15,366 nucleotides of DNA from an uncultured Clostridia bacterium (GTDB lineage: Bacteria > Bacillota > Clostridia > Peptostreptococcales > Anaerovoracaceae), in the NCBI GenBank assembly GCA_937915045.1, contig CALDNM010000100.1, positions 1-15,366 on the forward strand, read 5' to 3'. Positions 6,275 to 13,897 of the stretch are shown in pieces. Below the pieces are notes generated by a model, which was not told the origin of the DNA, made no database searches, and saw nothing but the letters and a program-made list of their open reading frames with translations. Numbering within the stretch: position 1 is the first letter of the stretch; every line of letters starts with the position of its first letter. A program made the position numbers and the translations under genes.

Positions 6275-6868
6275 ATGGTTACCACGCGGAGAGAATCCAA
6301 TAAGATCAAATGCAGGCAGCGTATTCTGAAGGCCTCGCGCCGTCTGTTCAATTCCAAAGGCTATGAGGGGACGATGATAGAAGACATAGCTGAAAAAGCC
6401 GACATCTCCAAGGCGACTTTCTATAATTATTTTCCAAATAAAGAAAGTCTGCTTCTCGGGACGGCTGAAAGCGAGCTCGACCTGATGCACGAACTCCTGG
6501 CAAACGAGCTCAAAGATGAGCCCGACAGTGAAAAAAAACTTCGCGCTCTCATCGAATTCCTGGTACTTGACGGTCTTCCGTTCATCAATCTTTCAAGAAG
6601 ACTGACGTACCTGAACTCATGCAAGGAGAGCCCGATCTACAAAGTTCGTCTTGGCATCATCAGCATTTTCAAACAGCTGATCCGCGAAGCGATCGACCAG
6701 GGCCGTTACAAGCCTGGGTTCACTGTCGACGAGATCGAAGATATATATATGGGTGTATACCTCGTGACTCAGTTCGAGTGGACACACATAAGCACGTACT
6801 CCGAAGAGTTCTGCCGCCAGAAGCTGCATAAGCTCCTCGACACAGTGCTGGTCGGTGTATACGCGTAA
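6275..6868 (+). CDS. TetR/AcrR-family transcriptional regulator
   Basis: A 197-residue protein of standard TetR size. Residues 12-58 form the DNA-binding domain: RILKASRRLFNSKGYEGTMIEDIAEKADISKATFYNYFPNKESLL, with the recognition helix around ISKATFYNYF (44-53). The C-terminal two thirds are helical and unlike any ligand domain I can name, so the effector is unknown. ATG at 6275 follows GAGGTGA by 4 nt. It is divergent from the MFS/RLP/HAD operon with a 198-bp shared control region, the usual layout for a local repressor of a transport/catabolic operon. Transcription ends at the hairpin at 6931-6960. Confidence 0.93.
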   Translation: MVTTRRESNKIKCRQRILKASRRLFNSKGYEGTMIEDIAEKADISKATFYNYFPNKESLLLGTAESELDLMHELLANELKDEPDSEKKLRALIEFLVLDGLPFINLSRRLTYLNSCKESPIYKVRLGIISIFKQLIREAIDQGRYKPGFTVDEIEDIYMGVYLVTQFEWTHISTYSEEFCRQKLHKLLDTVLVGVYA

Positions 6869-6930
6869 GGTCAAGTGATCACGCGCTGACGAGAAGTTTT
6901 GCTTCGACTCGAAATATTTTAGTAACGCAA

Positions 6931-6960
6931 AAAGGCCGCGGTGAATATCCGCGGCCCTTT
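6931..6960. terminator. Bidirectional terminator between tetR and the HAD phosphatase gene
   Basis: AAAGGCCGCGG (6931-6941) pairs with CCGCGGCCCTTT (6949-6960) around a 7-nt loop with one bulged base. T-rich runs follow on both strands (TTTATTTTCTTTTTT rightward; TTTTTGCG leftward). It separates convergent genes and ends both the tetR transcript and the long secA-region operon. Confidence 0.85.
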
Positions 6961-6984
6961 ATTTTCTTTTTTGCTTTGAGCTTT

Positions 6985-7638
6985 CTATAGCGAATTCACG
7001 AGTCCCAGCATCTGCATCGGATCGTCGATCTCATGATCCGGAGCGTCCGCTCCTTCAGCGTTCCTCGCGGAATCGGCTTTAGCCCATCCTGCAAACACGC
7101 TGATCACGCCCGCGTTTTTCGCGCACTTGATGTCATTGATCGTATCACCCAGCATTACTGCTTCTTCCGGCTTTGCTCCCAGCTGCCTCAGCGCTGTCAG
7201 CGCCGGCTCCGGATCCGGTTTTGATTTCTCGCATTCGTCGCACGTCACTATCGTATCGAAAAACTTCTCGAGTCCGAATTTCTCCAGGCCCTTCATCGTC
7301 GTATACTTCAGCCTCGCCGTCACGAGCGCGGACTTATATCCCGCCGCTTTTATCATTGTAAGCATGACGATGGCGTTCGGGCACATTTTGATCTGTGATT
7401 CGTAATGCCCATACTGATATTCGCGGTAAATGTCGACGGCCTTGTCCGGATCCTGATCCGGGAACATCGCCTCCATCGAATCGCGCAGCGGCTCACCGAA
7501 TGTCGCGTATATCTCTTCTTCCGGGTGTTTCTTCCCTTCAAGAGTCATGAACGTGTGCTGCCATGAATCGACGATGATCTGGTTCGTGTCCATGAGCGTG
7601 CCGTCGTAATCGTAAAGTACTGTAGTGATCTTTCCCAT
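6985..7638 (-). CDS. HAD-IA phosphatase, PpaX/Gph-like
   Basis: A 217-residue haloacid dehalogenase-type hydrolase with a C1 helical cap. Motif I is DYDGTL (Asp10 nucleophile, Asp12 acid), motif II is the threonine in LVTAR (107), motif III is Lys140 in KSKPDPEP, and motif IV is GDTINDI (164-170). These match pyrophosphatase PpaX and phosphoglycolate phosphatase Gph; sequence alone does not separate them or exclude another small phosphate ester. ATG at 7638 is one base after the stop of the SecB-like gene, with a GGAGAC ribosome site inside that gene's last codons, so translation is probably coupled. Last gene of the leftward operon. Confidence 0.88.
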   Translation of the reverse strand: MGKITTVLYDYDGTLMDTNQIIVDSWQHTFMTLEGKKHPEEEIYATFGEPLRDSMEAMFPDQDPDKAVDIYREYQYGHYESQIKMCPNAIVMLTMIKAAGYKSALVTARLKYTTMKGLEKFGLEKFFDTIVTCDECEKSKPDPEPALTALRQLGAKPEEAVMLGDTINDIKCAKNAGVISVFAGWAKADSARNAEGADAPDHEIDDPMQMLGLVNSL

Positions 7639-7639
7639 T

Positions 7640-8026
7640 TTAGTTCATGTCTCCGCTGACAACGACATCCTCTTCTTTCATCTCTACCGGCGGCAGATAC
7701 AGAGGCTGCATGCCGCAGTTCATCATAATAGCAGCTACCGTAGTTCTCACAAACGGGAACGCTTCCTTGTATGATTCGACATGAAGTGTTTTCTGATTGT
7801 CTGTCCTGTCTATCGAGAATTTGCTCAGTACAACGACTTCCATACTGAACTTATCAGGATCGTCCTTGTCCTCGATCGTGATCGTGTCTCTGCCTATGCA
7901 GATCTCTTCATCGTAGTTGTAACTCACGCTGTGCGTCGAGTTTATCCCAAGTTCGATTTTATCGTCCTTTTCCTCAACATTTTTGAAATTCAGGCTTTCT
8001 ACCTGGTATCCCTGAAATTTGATCAT
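7640..8026 (-). CDS. SecB-like protein-export chaperone
   Basis: This 128-residue acidic protein has the C-terminal hallmark of the SecB fold: AFPFVRTTVAAIMMNCGMQPLYLPPVEM, where FPFVR (90-94) and PLYLPPV (108-114) correspond to the FPYAR and LNLAPVNF elements of E. coli SecB. The alternating strands before it (IELGINSTHSVSYNYDEEICIG, FSMEVVVLSKFSI) fit the SecB beta-sheet. SecB holds precursor proteins unfolded and hands them to SecA. Its place two genes downstream of secA, whose SecB-binding zinc tail is intact, supports the role. ATG at 8026 has AGGAGG 8 nt upstream. Sequence similarity is modest and classical SecB is rare in Gram-positives, so a related antitoxin-chaperone or other SecB-fold function is possible; no toxin gene is adjacent. 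Confidence 0.72.
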   Translation of the reverse strand: MIKFQGYQVESLNFKNVEEKDDKIELGINSTHSVSYNYDEEICIGRDTITIEDKDDPDKFSMEVVVLSKFSIDRTDNQKTLHVESYKEAFPFVRTTVAAIMMNCGMQPLYLPPVEMKEEDVVVSGDMN

Positions 8027-8134
8027 TTTCTTTCCTCCTGATGGCCGGCTCGCTTGTTCTCATCCCTTGTCCCGAAAGCTGCCGGTCTTCTGCTCCCGCG
8101 ATACATTATTTGAAACGGTCCCCGTGTCTTTGAC

Positions 8135-9257
8135 TCAGGCATCCGCTTTCTTCAGTTTTTCATTGATAAAGTAATCTATATCTCCGTCGAGTACTTTGTC
8201 TACATTCCCGACTTCCGCGCCCGTGCGATGATCTTTTACCATCGTATACGGCTGGAATACGTAAGACCTTATCTGGCTTCCCCACGTGATCTGACTGAAG
8301 TCTCCGTGGAGTTCCTTGAGGTCTTCCTTGTGCTGCTGTTCCTTGAGCTCTATCAGTCTGGATTTCAGGATCCTCATCGCCATGTCCTTGTTCTGGAACT
8401 GCGATCTTTCATTCTGGCAGCTGACAACTATGTTTGTCGGGATATGTGTTATCCTGATGGCCGAATCTGTCTTGTTGACTTTCTGGCCGCCCTTGCCCGT
8501 AGCACGGAACGTATCTATCCTTATATCCTCCGGATCTATCTCGACATCTATGTCGTCATCCATCTCCGGCATGACTTCTACCGCCGCGAACGAAGTGTGT
8601 CTTCTTCCAGAAGAATCGAACGGCGATATGCGCACGAGTCTGTGCACTCCCTTTTCCGTCTTAAGGTATCCATACGCGTTCGTGCCGGCCACAATTATCG
8701 TAGCTCTCGATATGCCGCCTTCTTCATTGTCCTGCATATCCGCAACGCTGACTTTATAGCCTTTCGACTCAGCCCATCTTGTGTACATGCGAAGCAGCAG
8801 TCCCGCCCAGTCCTGCGCGTCGGTCCCGCCGGATCCAGCATGCACAGTAAGGATCGCGTCGTTCGAGTCGTACTCGCCCGTAAGCAGGATCTCTATCCTG
8901 AACGCTTCTTCGTTCCGTACGAATTTGTCATACGCTTCAGTGATCTCATCCGCCATCTGATCGCCTTCCGGAGTCCCGGCCGCCAGTCCTTCTTCTTCGG
9001 CGAGCGATATCATGACTTCAAGATCTTCCAGGTTCTCTGTGAGCGAATCGTATTCACTCATCTTGTCTTCGAGGCGCTTCTTCTCCTGCATGGTCTTCTG
9101 CGCGGTCTCACGATCGTCCCAGAATCCCGGCTGCTCGGACTTCTTCCCGAGCGCTTCTATTTCCTTCGACACCGAAGCCGGGTCAAAGGGACTCACCTGC
9201 CTCTTTTAGCCTTACCTGTAAATTAGGCAGGTCCATTTTTATTTCTTCTGTCTGCAT
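8135..9257 (-). CDS. prfB: Peptide chain release factor 2 (programmed +1 frameshift)
   Basis: RF2 reads UGA and UAA stops on the ribosome. The frame from 8135 holds the SPF stop-recognition tripeptide (in ISPFDSSGRRHTSFA) and the catalytic GGQ (GKGGQKVNKTDSAIRI). The N-terminus lies in another frame: ATG at 9257 (AAGG site 7 nt before it) encodes MQTEEIKMDLPNLQVRLKEA, reaches CTT and then an in-frame TGA at 9183-9185; a +1 slip gives ...GESLDPAS. The join falls at residue 24/25, exactly as in the Bacillus RF2 I remember, and the product is 373 residues. A second in-frame ATG at 9236 has a poorer ribosome site. The gene itself ends in TGA. It lies 42 bp after secA. An annotation starting at the GTG at 9196 would miss the true N-terminus. 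Confidence 0.95.
9182..9198 (-). other. prfB autoregulatory frameshift site
   Basis: Reading leftward: AGGTGAG (internal Shine-Dalgarno, 9192-9198), a 3-nt spacer TCC, then the slippery CTT-TGA-C (9182-9188). The spacing of the SD-like element to CTT is 3 nt as in E. coli prfB, where AGGGGG precedes UAU-CUU-UGA-C. Low RF2 makes the ribosome pause at UGA and slip +1, restoring RF2 synthesis. Confidence 0.95.
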
Positions 9258-9299
9258 TGATTTTCCTTTTCTGTTTCTGTTCGGCTTCTCGATATTGCT

Positions 9300-12152
9300 C
9301 TAATTATCGTTCTGCTCTTCTTTGAGATCCGACTCCATGTGGCAATACTTGTACTTTTTACCGCTGCCGCACCAGCACGGATCGTTCCTTCCGACTTTCG
9401 GGTGTTCACGCTTGAACGGCGTCTGCTTCTCCTCACGGTCAGGTATTCCCTGCTCGCCCGGGATGCTTGTCGTGCCGCTTCCTTCGTATTCTATCATGCC
9501 GTCTTCGGCCAGCTCGCTCTCGTCGAACTCGTCCTTGTGGCCTTCGCCTGAACCGATAACGTTCCTCCTCGCGGTCTGTGTCTCGACCGTGACGTTGTAA
9601 CAGAACATTACTGTTTCTTCCTTGATCGCGTTGATCATCTCTTCGAACATCGCGAATCCTTCGTCAGCGTACGCTCCCGCAGGATCCTGTCCGCCGAGTC
9701 CCCTCAGGCCGATACCGTTCTTGAGCTGATCCATCGCGTCGATGTGATCCATCCATTTATTATCAACGACTCTGATGAGGATCATCCTCTCGAGTTCACG
9801 CATCGTCTCCTCGCCGACCTCTTTTTCCTTGTCTGTATAGAGATCGTCGAACATATTCATGATATCCTCATGAAGCACGTCTTCGTCCATGCCGCGGAAA
9901 TCCTCGTCGTCGTAATGCACGCCCTTGAATCTCGGGCATATCTTTTTGAGATTCTTGTTCAGCGCGTCATAGTCCCATTCTTCCGGGAATTTCGACGCCA
10001 TAGTTATCGGGTCGATCGTAGCTTCTATGAGTTCTTTCGCCATGCCCATGATGTACGATTTGAGGTCCTCTCCGAAGAGCACCATACGGCGCTGCTCGTA
10101 TATGATCTCACGCTGTTTGTTCATGACGTTGTCGTACTGGAGCACGTATTTACGTATCGAGAAGTTTCTGCCTTCAACTTTCTTCTGAGCGTTTTCGATG
10201 CTTTTTGATACCATGCCCGACTCGATCGGATCGTCTTCCGCGACGCCGAGTTTGTCGACCACATTCTTCATTCTCTCGCCTCCGAACATCCTCATCAGAT
10301 CGTCCTCAAGCGATATACAGAACTGCGTGAGTCCAGGGTCTCCCTGACGTCCGGAACGGCCTCTCAGCTGGTTGTCGATACGTCTGGATTCATGTCTTTC
10401 TGTTCCTATGATGCAGAGGCCGCCGAGCTGTCTCACCGTCTCCTGCTCTTCTTTACGTTCTTCCTTGAACTTGTCGTGAAGCTCTTCGAATCTCTTTCTC
10501 GCGTTGATGATCTCCTGATCGTCTGTCTTAGCGAGTGAGTTAGCCTCGTTCACCGCGTCCGCGGAGAAGCCCTCTTTCTCAAGTTCTTTGAGCGCTTCGA
10601 ATTCCGGGTTGCCTCCGAGTATGATATCGGTACCACGGCCTGCCATGTTCGTAGCGATCGTGATCGCTCCTTTTCTTCCGGCTTCCGCTATGATCGCGGC
10701 CTCTTTGTCATGCTGCTTCGCGTTCAGTACGCTGAAATTCTTGACGCCGCGCTTGCTCAGCATATCCGCTATGATCTCGGATTTTTCGATCGATATCGTA
10801 CCGACCAGTACCGGCATCCCTGTCTCGTGCGCGGCCAGGATCTTTTCGACTATCGCGTGATACTTGCCTTTTTCCGTCGCGAATATCGCGTCAGGGTCAT
10901 CTTCTCTGACCATCGGTTTGTTTGTCGGTACCACGACAACGTCCATGTTGTATATGTCTCTGAACTCATCTTCCTCTGTCTTCGCTGTACCTGTCATGCC
11001 CGCGAGCTTCTGGTACATACGGAAGTAGTTCTGGAGTGTGATCGTCGCGAGTGTTTTTGATTCGCTGCGGACGCTCACGCCTTCCTTCTGTTCTATAGCC
11101 TGATGCAGTCCGTCGCTGTAACGCCTGCCGAACATCAGCCTTCCTGTAAATTCATCGACGATTATGACTTCGCCGTCCTTTACTATATAATCGATATCCC
11201 TGTGCATCAGCGCGTGAGCTTTCAGCGCCTGCTGGCAATGGTGGTTTATCTCCATGTTTTCCGGATCCGCGAAGTTATCGATCTTGAAGAATTCCTCACA
11301 CTTATGTATGCCGGCATCTGTGAACGCGACCTGTTTGTCCTTCTCGAATACGACGTAATCTCCGTACTTATCGTCCGGTTCATCCTTCGGATCGTTCTCG
11401 TCCTTGATACCGCCATGCAGTGTGCGCACGAATCTGTCAGCCTGAGCATAGAGCACTGTGCTCTTGTCGCCCTGGCCGCTGATGATGAGAGGTGTCCTGG
11501 CTTCATCTATGAGGATGGAGTCGACCTCATCGACTATAGCGTAATTGAGCTCGCGCTGCATCATGTCTTCCTTATATATGACCATGTTGTCGCGCAGATA
11601 GTCAAATCCGTATTCGTTGTTTGTACCGTATGTGACATCAGCCTGATACGCTGCTCTTCTCGCTTCATCGGATATGCCGTGGATGACGCATCCTATCTTG
11701 AGTCCAAGGAACGTATAGATCTTGCCCATCCATTCCATGTCTCGCTTAGCCAGGTAGTCATTGACTGTGACTACGTGTACGCCTTTTCCTTCCAGCGCGT
11801 TCAGGTACACCGGAAGTGTCGCCGCCAGCGTCTTACCTTCACCAGTCTTCATCTCGGCGATACGTCCCTGATGCATGACGACGCCGCCCATGAGCTGGAC
11901 TCTGAAAGGCTTCATACCGAGGACTCTCCACGCGGCCTCTCTGGCCACCGCGAATGCTTCCGGCAGTATATCGTCAAGGTCTTCTTCTCCTGACGCGAGT
12001 CTCTCTTTGAAGAACGGTGTTTTCGCTTTCAGCTCTTCGTCTGTCAGCGCTGCCGTCTCTTCATCAAATTCTTCGATCCGATCTACTATTTTCGCGACCT
12101 TCTTGACCTCTTTTTCATTGAGATCTCCGAAGATCTTTTCCATAAATCCCAT
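9300..12152 (-). CDS. secA: Preprotein translocase ATPase SecA
   Basis: The 950-residue motor that drives precursor proteins through SecYEG. Seen in order: Walker A MKTGEGKT (101-108), the DEAD-type box DEVD (209-212), the preprotein cross-linking region, NMAGRGTDI in the second nucleotide-binding domain, GRSGRQGDPG, and the long helical scaffold. The C-terminus ends in GRNDPCWCGSGKKYKYCH with Cys926, Cys928, Cys937 and His938, the zinc site that contacts SecB in bacteria that have it. The length is somewhat over the usual Firmicute 840, with an acidic insert near residues 285-295 (KDENDPKDEPDDKYGD) and an acidic linker before the zinc tail. ATG at 12152 follows GGAGG by 8-9 nt; an alternative ATG sits three codons on. 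47 bp separate it from the upstream membrane-protein gene. Confidence 0.98.
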   Translation of the reverse strand: MGFMEKIFGDLNEKEVKKVAKIVDRIEEFDEETAALTDEELKAKTPFFKERLASGEEDLDDILPEAFAVAREAAWRVLGMKPFRVQLMGGVVMHQGRIAEMKTGEGKTLAATLPVYLNALEGKGVHVVTVNDYLAKRDMEWMGKIYTFLGLKIGCVIHGISDEARRAAYQADVTYGTNNEYGFDYLRDNMVIYKEDMMQRELNYAIVDEVDSILIDEARTPLIISGQGDKSTVLYAQADRFVRTLHGGIKDENDPKDEPDDKYGDYVVFEKDKQVAFTDAGIHKCEEFFKIDNFADPENMEINHHCQQALKAHALMHRDIDYIVKDGEVIIVDEFTGRLMFGRRYSDGLHQAIEQKEGVSVRSESKTLATITLQNYFRMYQKLAGMTGTAKTEEDEFRDIYNMDVVVVPTNKPMVREDDPDAIFATEKGKYHAIVEKILAAHETGMPVLVGTISIEKSEIIADMLSKRGVKNFSVLNAKQHDKEAAIIAEAGRKGAITIATNMAGRGTDIILGGNPEFEALKELEKEGFSADAVNEANSLAKTDDQEIINARKRFEELHDKFKEERKEEQETVRQLGGLCIIGTERHESRRIDNQLRGRSGRQGDPGLTQFCISLEDDLMRMFGGERMKNVVDKLGVAEDDPIESGMVSKSIENAQKKVEGRNFSIRKYVLQYDNVMNKQREIIYEQRRMVLFGEDLKSYIMGMAKELIEATIDPITMASKFPEEWDYDALNKNLKKICPRFKGVHYDDEDFRGMDEDVLHEDIMNMFDDLYTDKEKEVGEETMRELERMILIRVVDNKWMDHIDAMDQLKNGIGLRGLGGQDPAGAYADEGFAMFEEMINAIKEETVMFCYNVTVETQTARRNVIGSGEGHKDEFDESELAEDGMIEYEGSGTTSIPGEQGIPDREEKQTPFKREHPKVGRNDPCWCGSGKKYKYCHMESDLKEEQNDN

Positions 12153-12199
12153 ATTGGTTCCTCCTGTTTCGTCAGCGCTCTTTCGCGCCGCGCGTGTTT

Positions 12200-13489
12200 T
12201 TACTCGCTCTTTTTTTCTTCCGCCTCTTCGTCACTGACGTGCTCAACGGCTATATTGATCTCGAGCGCCTTTTTATCTGTAGCTTTTGTGACTCTTCCTT
12301 TGAATATCCGATGTCCCGTCCTGTACTCAAACGTATCTCCTTTTTCCGGGAGTTTGTCCAGACACAGAACGACCCATCCGTTCACTGTATTCGCGTCGAC
12401 TTCATCTTCGATCCCGAAGTAGTCGAACACTTTCGGAAGGTTCGCGTTGCACATCACTCTATACGAACCATTCTGAAGTTCTGTCACTTCCTGCGACATG
12501 ATCGCGTCATGCTCGTCATATATCTCACCAACGAGCTCTTCGATTATGTCTTCCATTGTAAGCAGCCCCTCTGTGCCTCCGTATTCGTCCACGACTATCG
12601 CCATGTGCGTTTTGAGTGCCTGCATTTTTTTGAGGAGCAGCGCTATTTTCATAGAACCGGCAACGAATACTACGGGCTTCACGAAGTCCGAGATCGTGTT
12701 TCCGGTACCTGCTATATAGTTATGAAAATCCTTCTGATTGAGTACCCCCAGAATGGAATCCATATCGTCATCATATACCGGTATCCTTGAGAACCCGGTA
12801 TTTTTGAAGATCTCCGCGACCTCATTTTTTGTGAGGTCCAGATCTATCGCGACCACATCGACTCTCGGGATCATTACTTCTTCTGCCTCGAGGTCATTGA
12901 ATTCTATCGCGTTCTGAATGAGCTCTGACTGTCCCGCTTCGATGCCGCCTTCTTTTTCGGCCTCGTCAACGAGCGTGATCAGTTCATCTTCTGTTATTGT
13001 TCTCTCATCGCCGACTTTGAATATTTTCACCAGCAGTTTTTTCCACTTGACGAAAAGCCAGTTCAGCGGTGTCAGCACGACCATGATGCCGTGCGCCATC
13101 GGTTCCGCGAATTTCGCGAAGCTCTCCGGAGCTTCTTTCGCCAGCGTCTTCGGTGATATTTCCGCGAATATCAAAACGATCAGCGTCACGATGATCGTCG
13201 AATATGTAGGCCCGAGATGCGATCCGTACAGTTTGATGAACAGCGTCGTCGAGACAGCCGTCATCGTTATGTTCGCTATATTGTTGCCGATCAGTATCGT
13301 GGTCAGCAGTTTGTCATAATTGTCCGAGAGCTTCAGTACCTTCTTCGCTTTCGCGTCCCCGTCGCTCGCGGCGTTTTTCATTTTGATCCTGCTCATACTC
13401 GTGTACGCCGTTTCCGTCGCCGAGAAGTACGCGCTCAGGATCACCAGCAGTATAATGGCACAAAGTGCAGCCATACTGTTTCCGTCCAT
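12200..13489 (-). CDS. CNNM/CorC-HlyC family membrane protein (DUF21-CBS-CorC)
   Basis: A 429-residue integral membrane protein. The N-terminal DUF21/CNNM domain (about 1-150) has the family words YFSATETA, GNNIAN and FAEISPKTLA, which line the cation site in CNNM/MpfA-type Mg2+ exporters. Two CBS motifs follow (VMIPRVDVVAIDLDLT... and DFVKPVVFVAGSM...DEYGGTEGLLTMEDIIEELVGEI), and a CorC_HlyC domain ends the protein (SYRVMCNANLPKVFDYFGI...), with a charged EEAEEKKSE tail. The older 'hemolysin' label has little support; magnesium/cobalt efflux is the likely job. ATG at 13489 is chosen for its GGGAGG site 10 nt upstream and because the hydrophobic segment begins directly; the frame extends to 13624 but that part overlaps the promoter. 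Likely first gene of the secA operon. Confidence 0.9.
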   Translation of the reverse strand: MDGNSMAALCAIILLVILSAYFSATETAYTSMSRIKMKNAASDGDAKAKKVLKLSDNYDKLLTTILIGNNIANITMTAVSTTLFIKLYGSHLGPTYSTIIVTLIVLIFAEISPKTLAKEAPESFAKFAEPMAHGIMVVLTPLNWLFVKWKKLLVKIFKVGDERTITEDELITLVDEAEKEGGIEAGQSELIQNAIEFNDLEAEEVMIPRVDVVAIDLDLTKNEVAEIFKNTGFSRIPVYDDDMDSILGVLNQKDFHNYIAGTGNTISDFVKPVVFVAGSMKIALLLKKMQALKTHMAIVVDEYGGTEGLLTMEDIIEELVGEIYDEHDAIMSQEVTELQNGSYRVMCNANLPKVFDYFGIEDEVDANTVNGWVVLCLDKLPEKGDTFEYRTGHRIFKGRVTKATDKKALEINIAVEHVSDEEAEEKKSE

Positions 13490-13507
13490 ATAATGGATTC
13501 CTCCCTT

Positions 13508-13549
13508 TTGTATACGCGAGGCCCACCCTCGCATACAAGGTGAATTATA
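13508..13549 (-). promoter_or_regulatory. Promoter -10 and leader hairpin of the CNNM-secA operon
   Basis: A TATAAT box (13544-13549) lies about 55 bp ahead of the CNNM ATG; the -35 position reads only TTTATT. The leader is almost filled by a hairpin: TTGTAT and GCGAGG (13508-13521, two-base bulge between them) pair with CCTCGC and ATACAA (13527-13538) around a 5-nt loop. The stem would sit at the 5' end of the mRNA and directly abut the GGGAGG ribosome site. Confidence 0.55.
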
Positions 13550-13633
13550 CAATATAAATGTGAGAAAATAAAGGATTTTCACCCAAACTGCGAATACTGT
13601 AATATTCAGAAATCCAGGCTCCATGGTATCTGC

Positions 13634-13875
13634 TCCAAATGCGTCAATTCACATATTTTGATGTCCCTTGGCACATTATTTGTGCCAAAATAGTAAAAAA
13701 CAAAATTATTATACATATCAGTTGGTTTTATTTTTACGCTGCCTCTCAATTTCCGTTATCCAGTACTGCCTCGATCATTTAACGGTCAAAATCGTACCAT
13801 TTCATTCGATTTCCCCTTGTTCTTCTTCGAAAATGTGCCAAAGCACAAAATAAAATACGATTTGACGCATTTGGA
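13634..13875. mobile_element. MITE-like element, 242 bp, with about 44-bp imperfect terminal inverted repeats
   Basis: The left end (13634-13677) and the reverse complement of the right end (13832-13875) align without gaps over 44 bp with 35 identities: 14 perfect (TCCAAATGCGTCAA), 20 weaker, then 10 perfect (TTGGCACATT). The core is AT-rich and has no gene. Inside the left end is a hairpin with 8-bp arms TTGGCACA / TGTGCCAA (13668-13688); inside the right end a smaller one, TGTGC-4-GCACA (13834-13847). Such size and symmetry with no transposase fit a miniature inverted-repeat element moved by an enzyme encoded elsewhere. I find no clear target duplication. The right end is 22 bp from the stop of the nuclease-like gene. 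Confidence 0.72.
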
Positions 13876-13897
13876 CATACGACACCTTCACTTCCCT

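Noticed and set aside
7640..8026. SecB-like gene as part of a toxin-antitoxin-chaperone module
   Set aside because: No small toxin or antitoxin gene is adjacent; neighbours are prfB and a HAD phosphatase.
8135..9196. prfB read as starting at GTG 9196
   Set aside because: The upstream in-frame-after-slip region encodes a normal RF2 N-terminus and carries the complete frameshift signal, so 9257 is the real start.
8228..9226. Plus-strand open frame of 332 codons opposite prfB
   Set aside because: Complete antisense overlap with RF2, whose SPF and GGQ motifs prove the other strand codes; no start signals.
11103..11993. Long plus-strand open frame of 296 codons opposite secA
   Set aside because: It lies wholly antisense to the well-supported secA gene, has no ribosome site and an amino-acid make-up (rich in His, Arg, Val) typical of a shadow frame.
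13490..13624. N-terminal extension of the CNNM protein to 13624
   Set aside because: It would cross the -10 box and leader hairpin; a GGGAGG site marks the ATG at 13489.
13625..13885. Target-site duplication around the MITE-like element
   Set aside because: Flanks CTGC (left) and CATAC (right) do not form a convincing direct repeat, so none is claimed.
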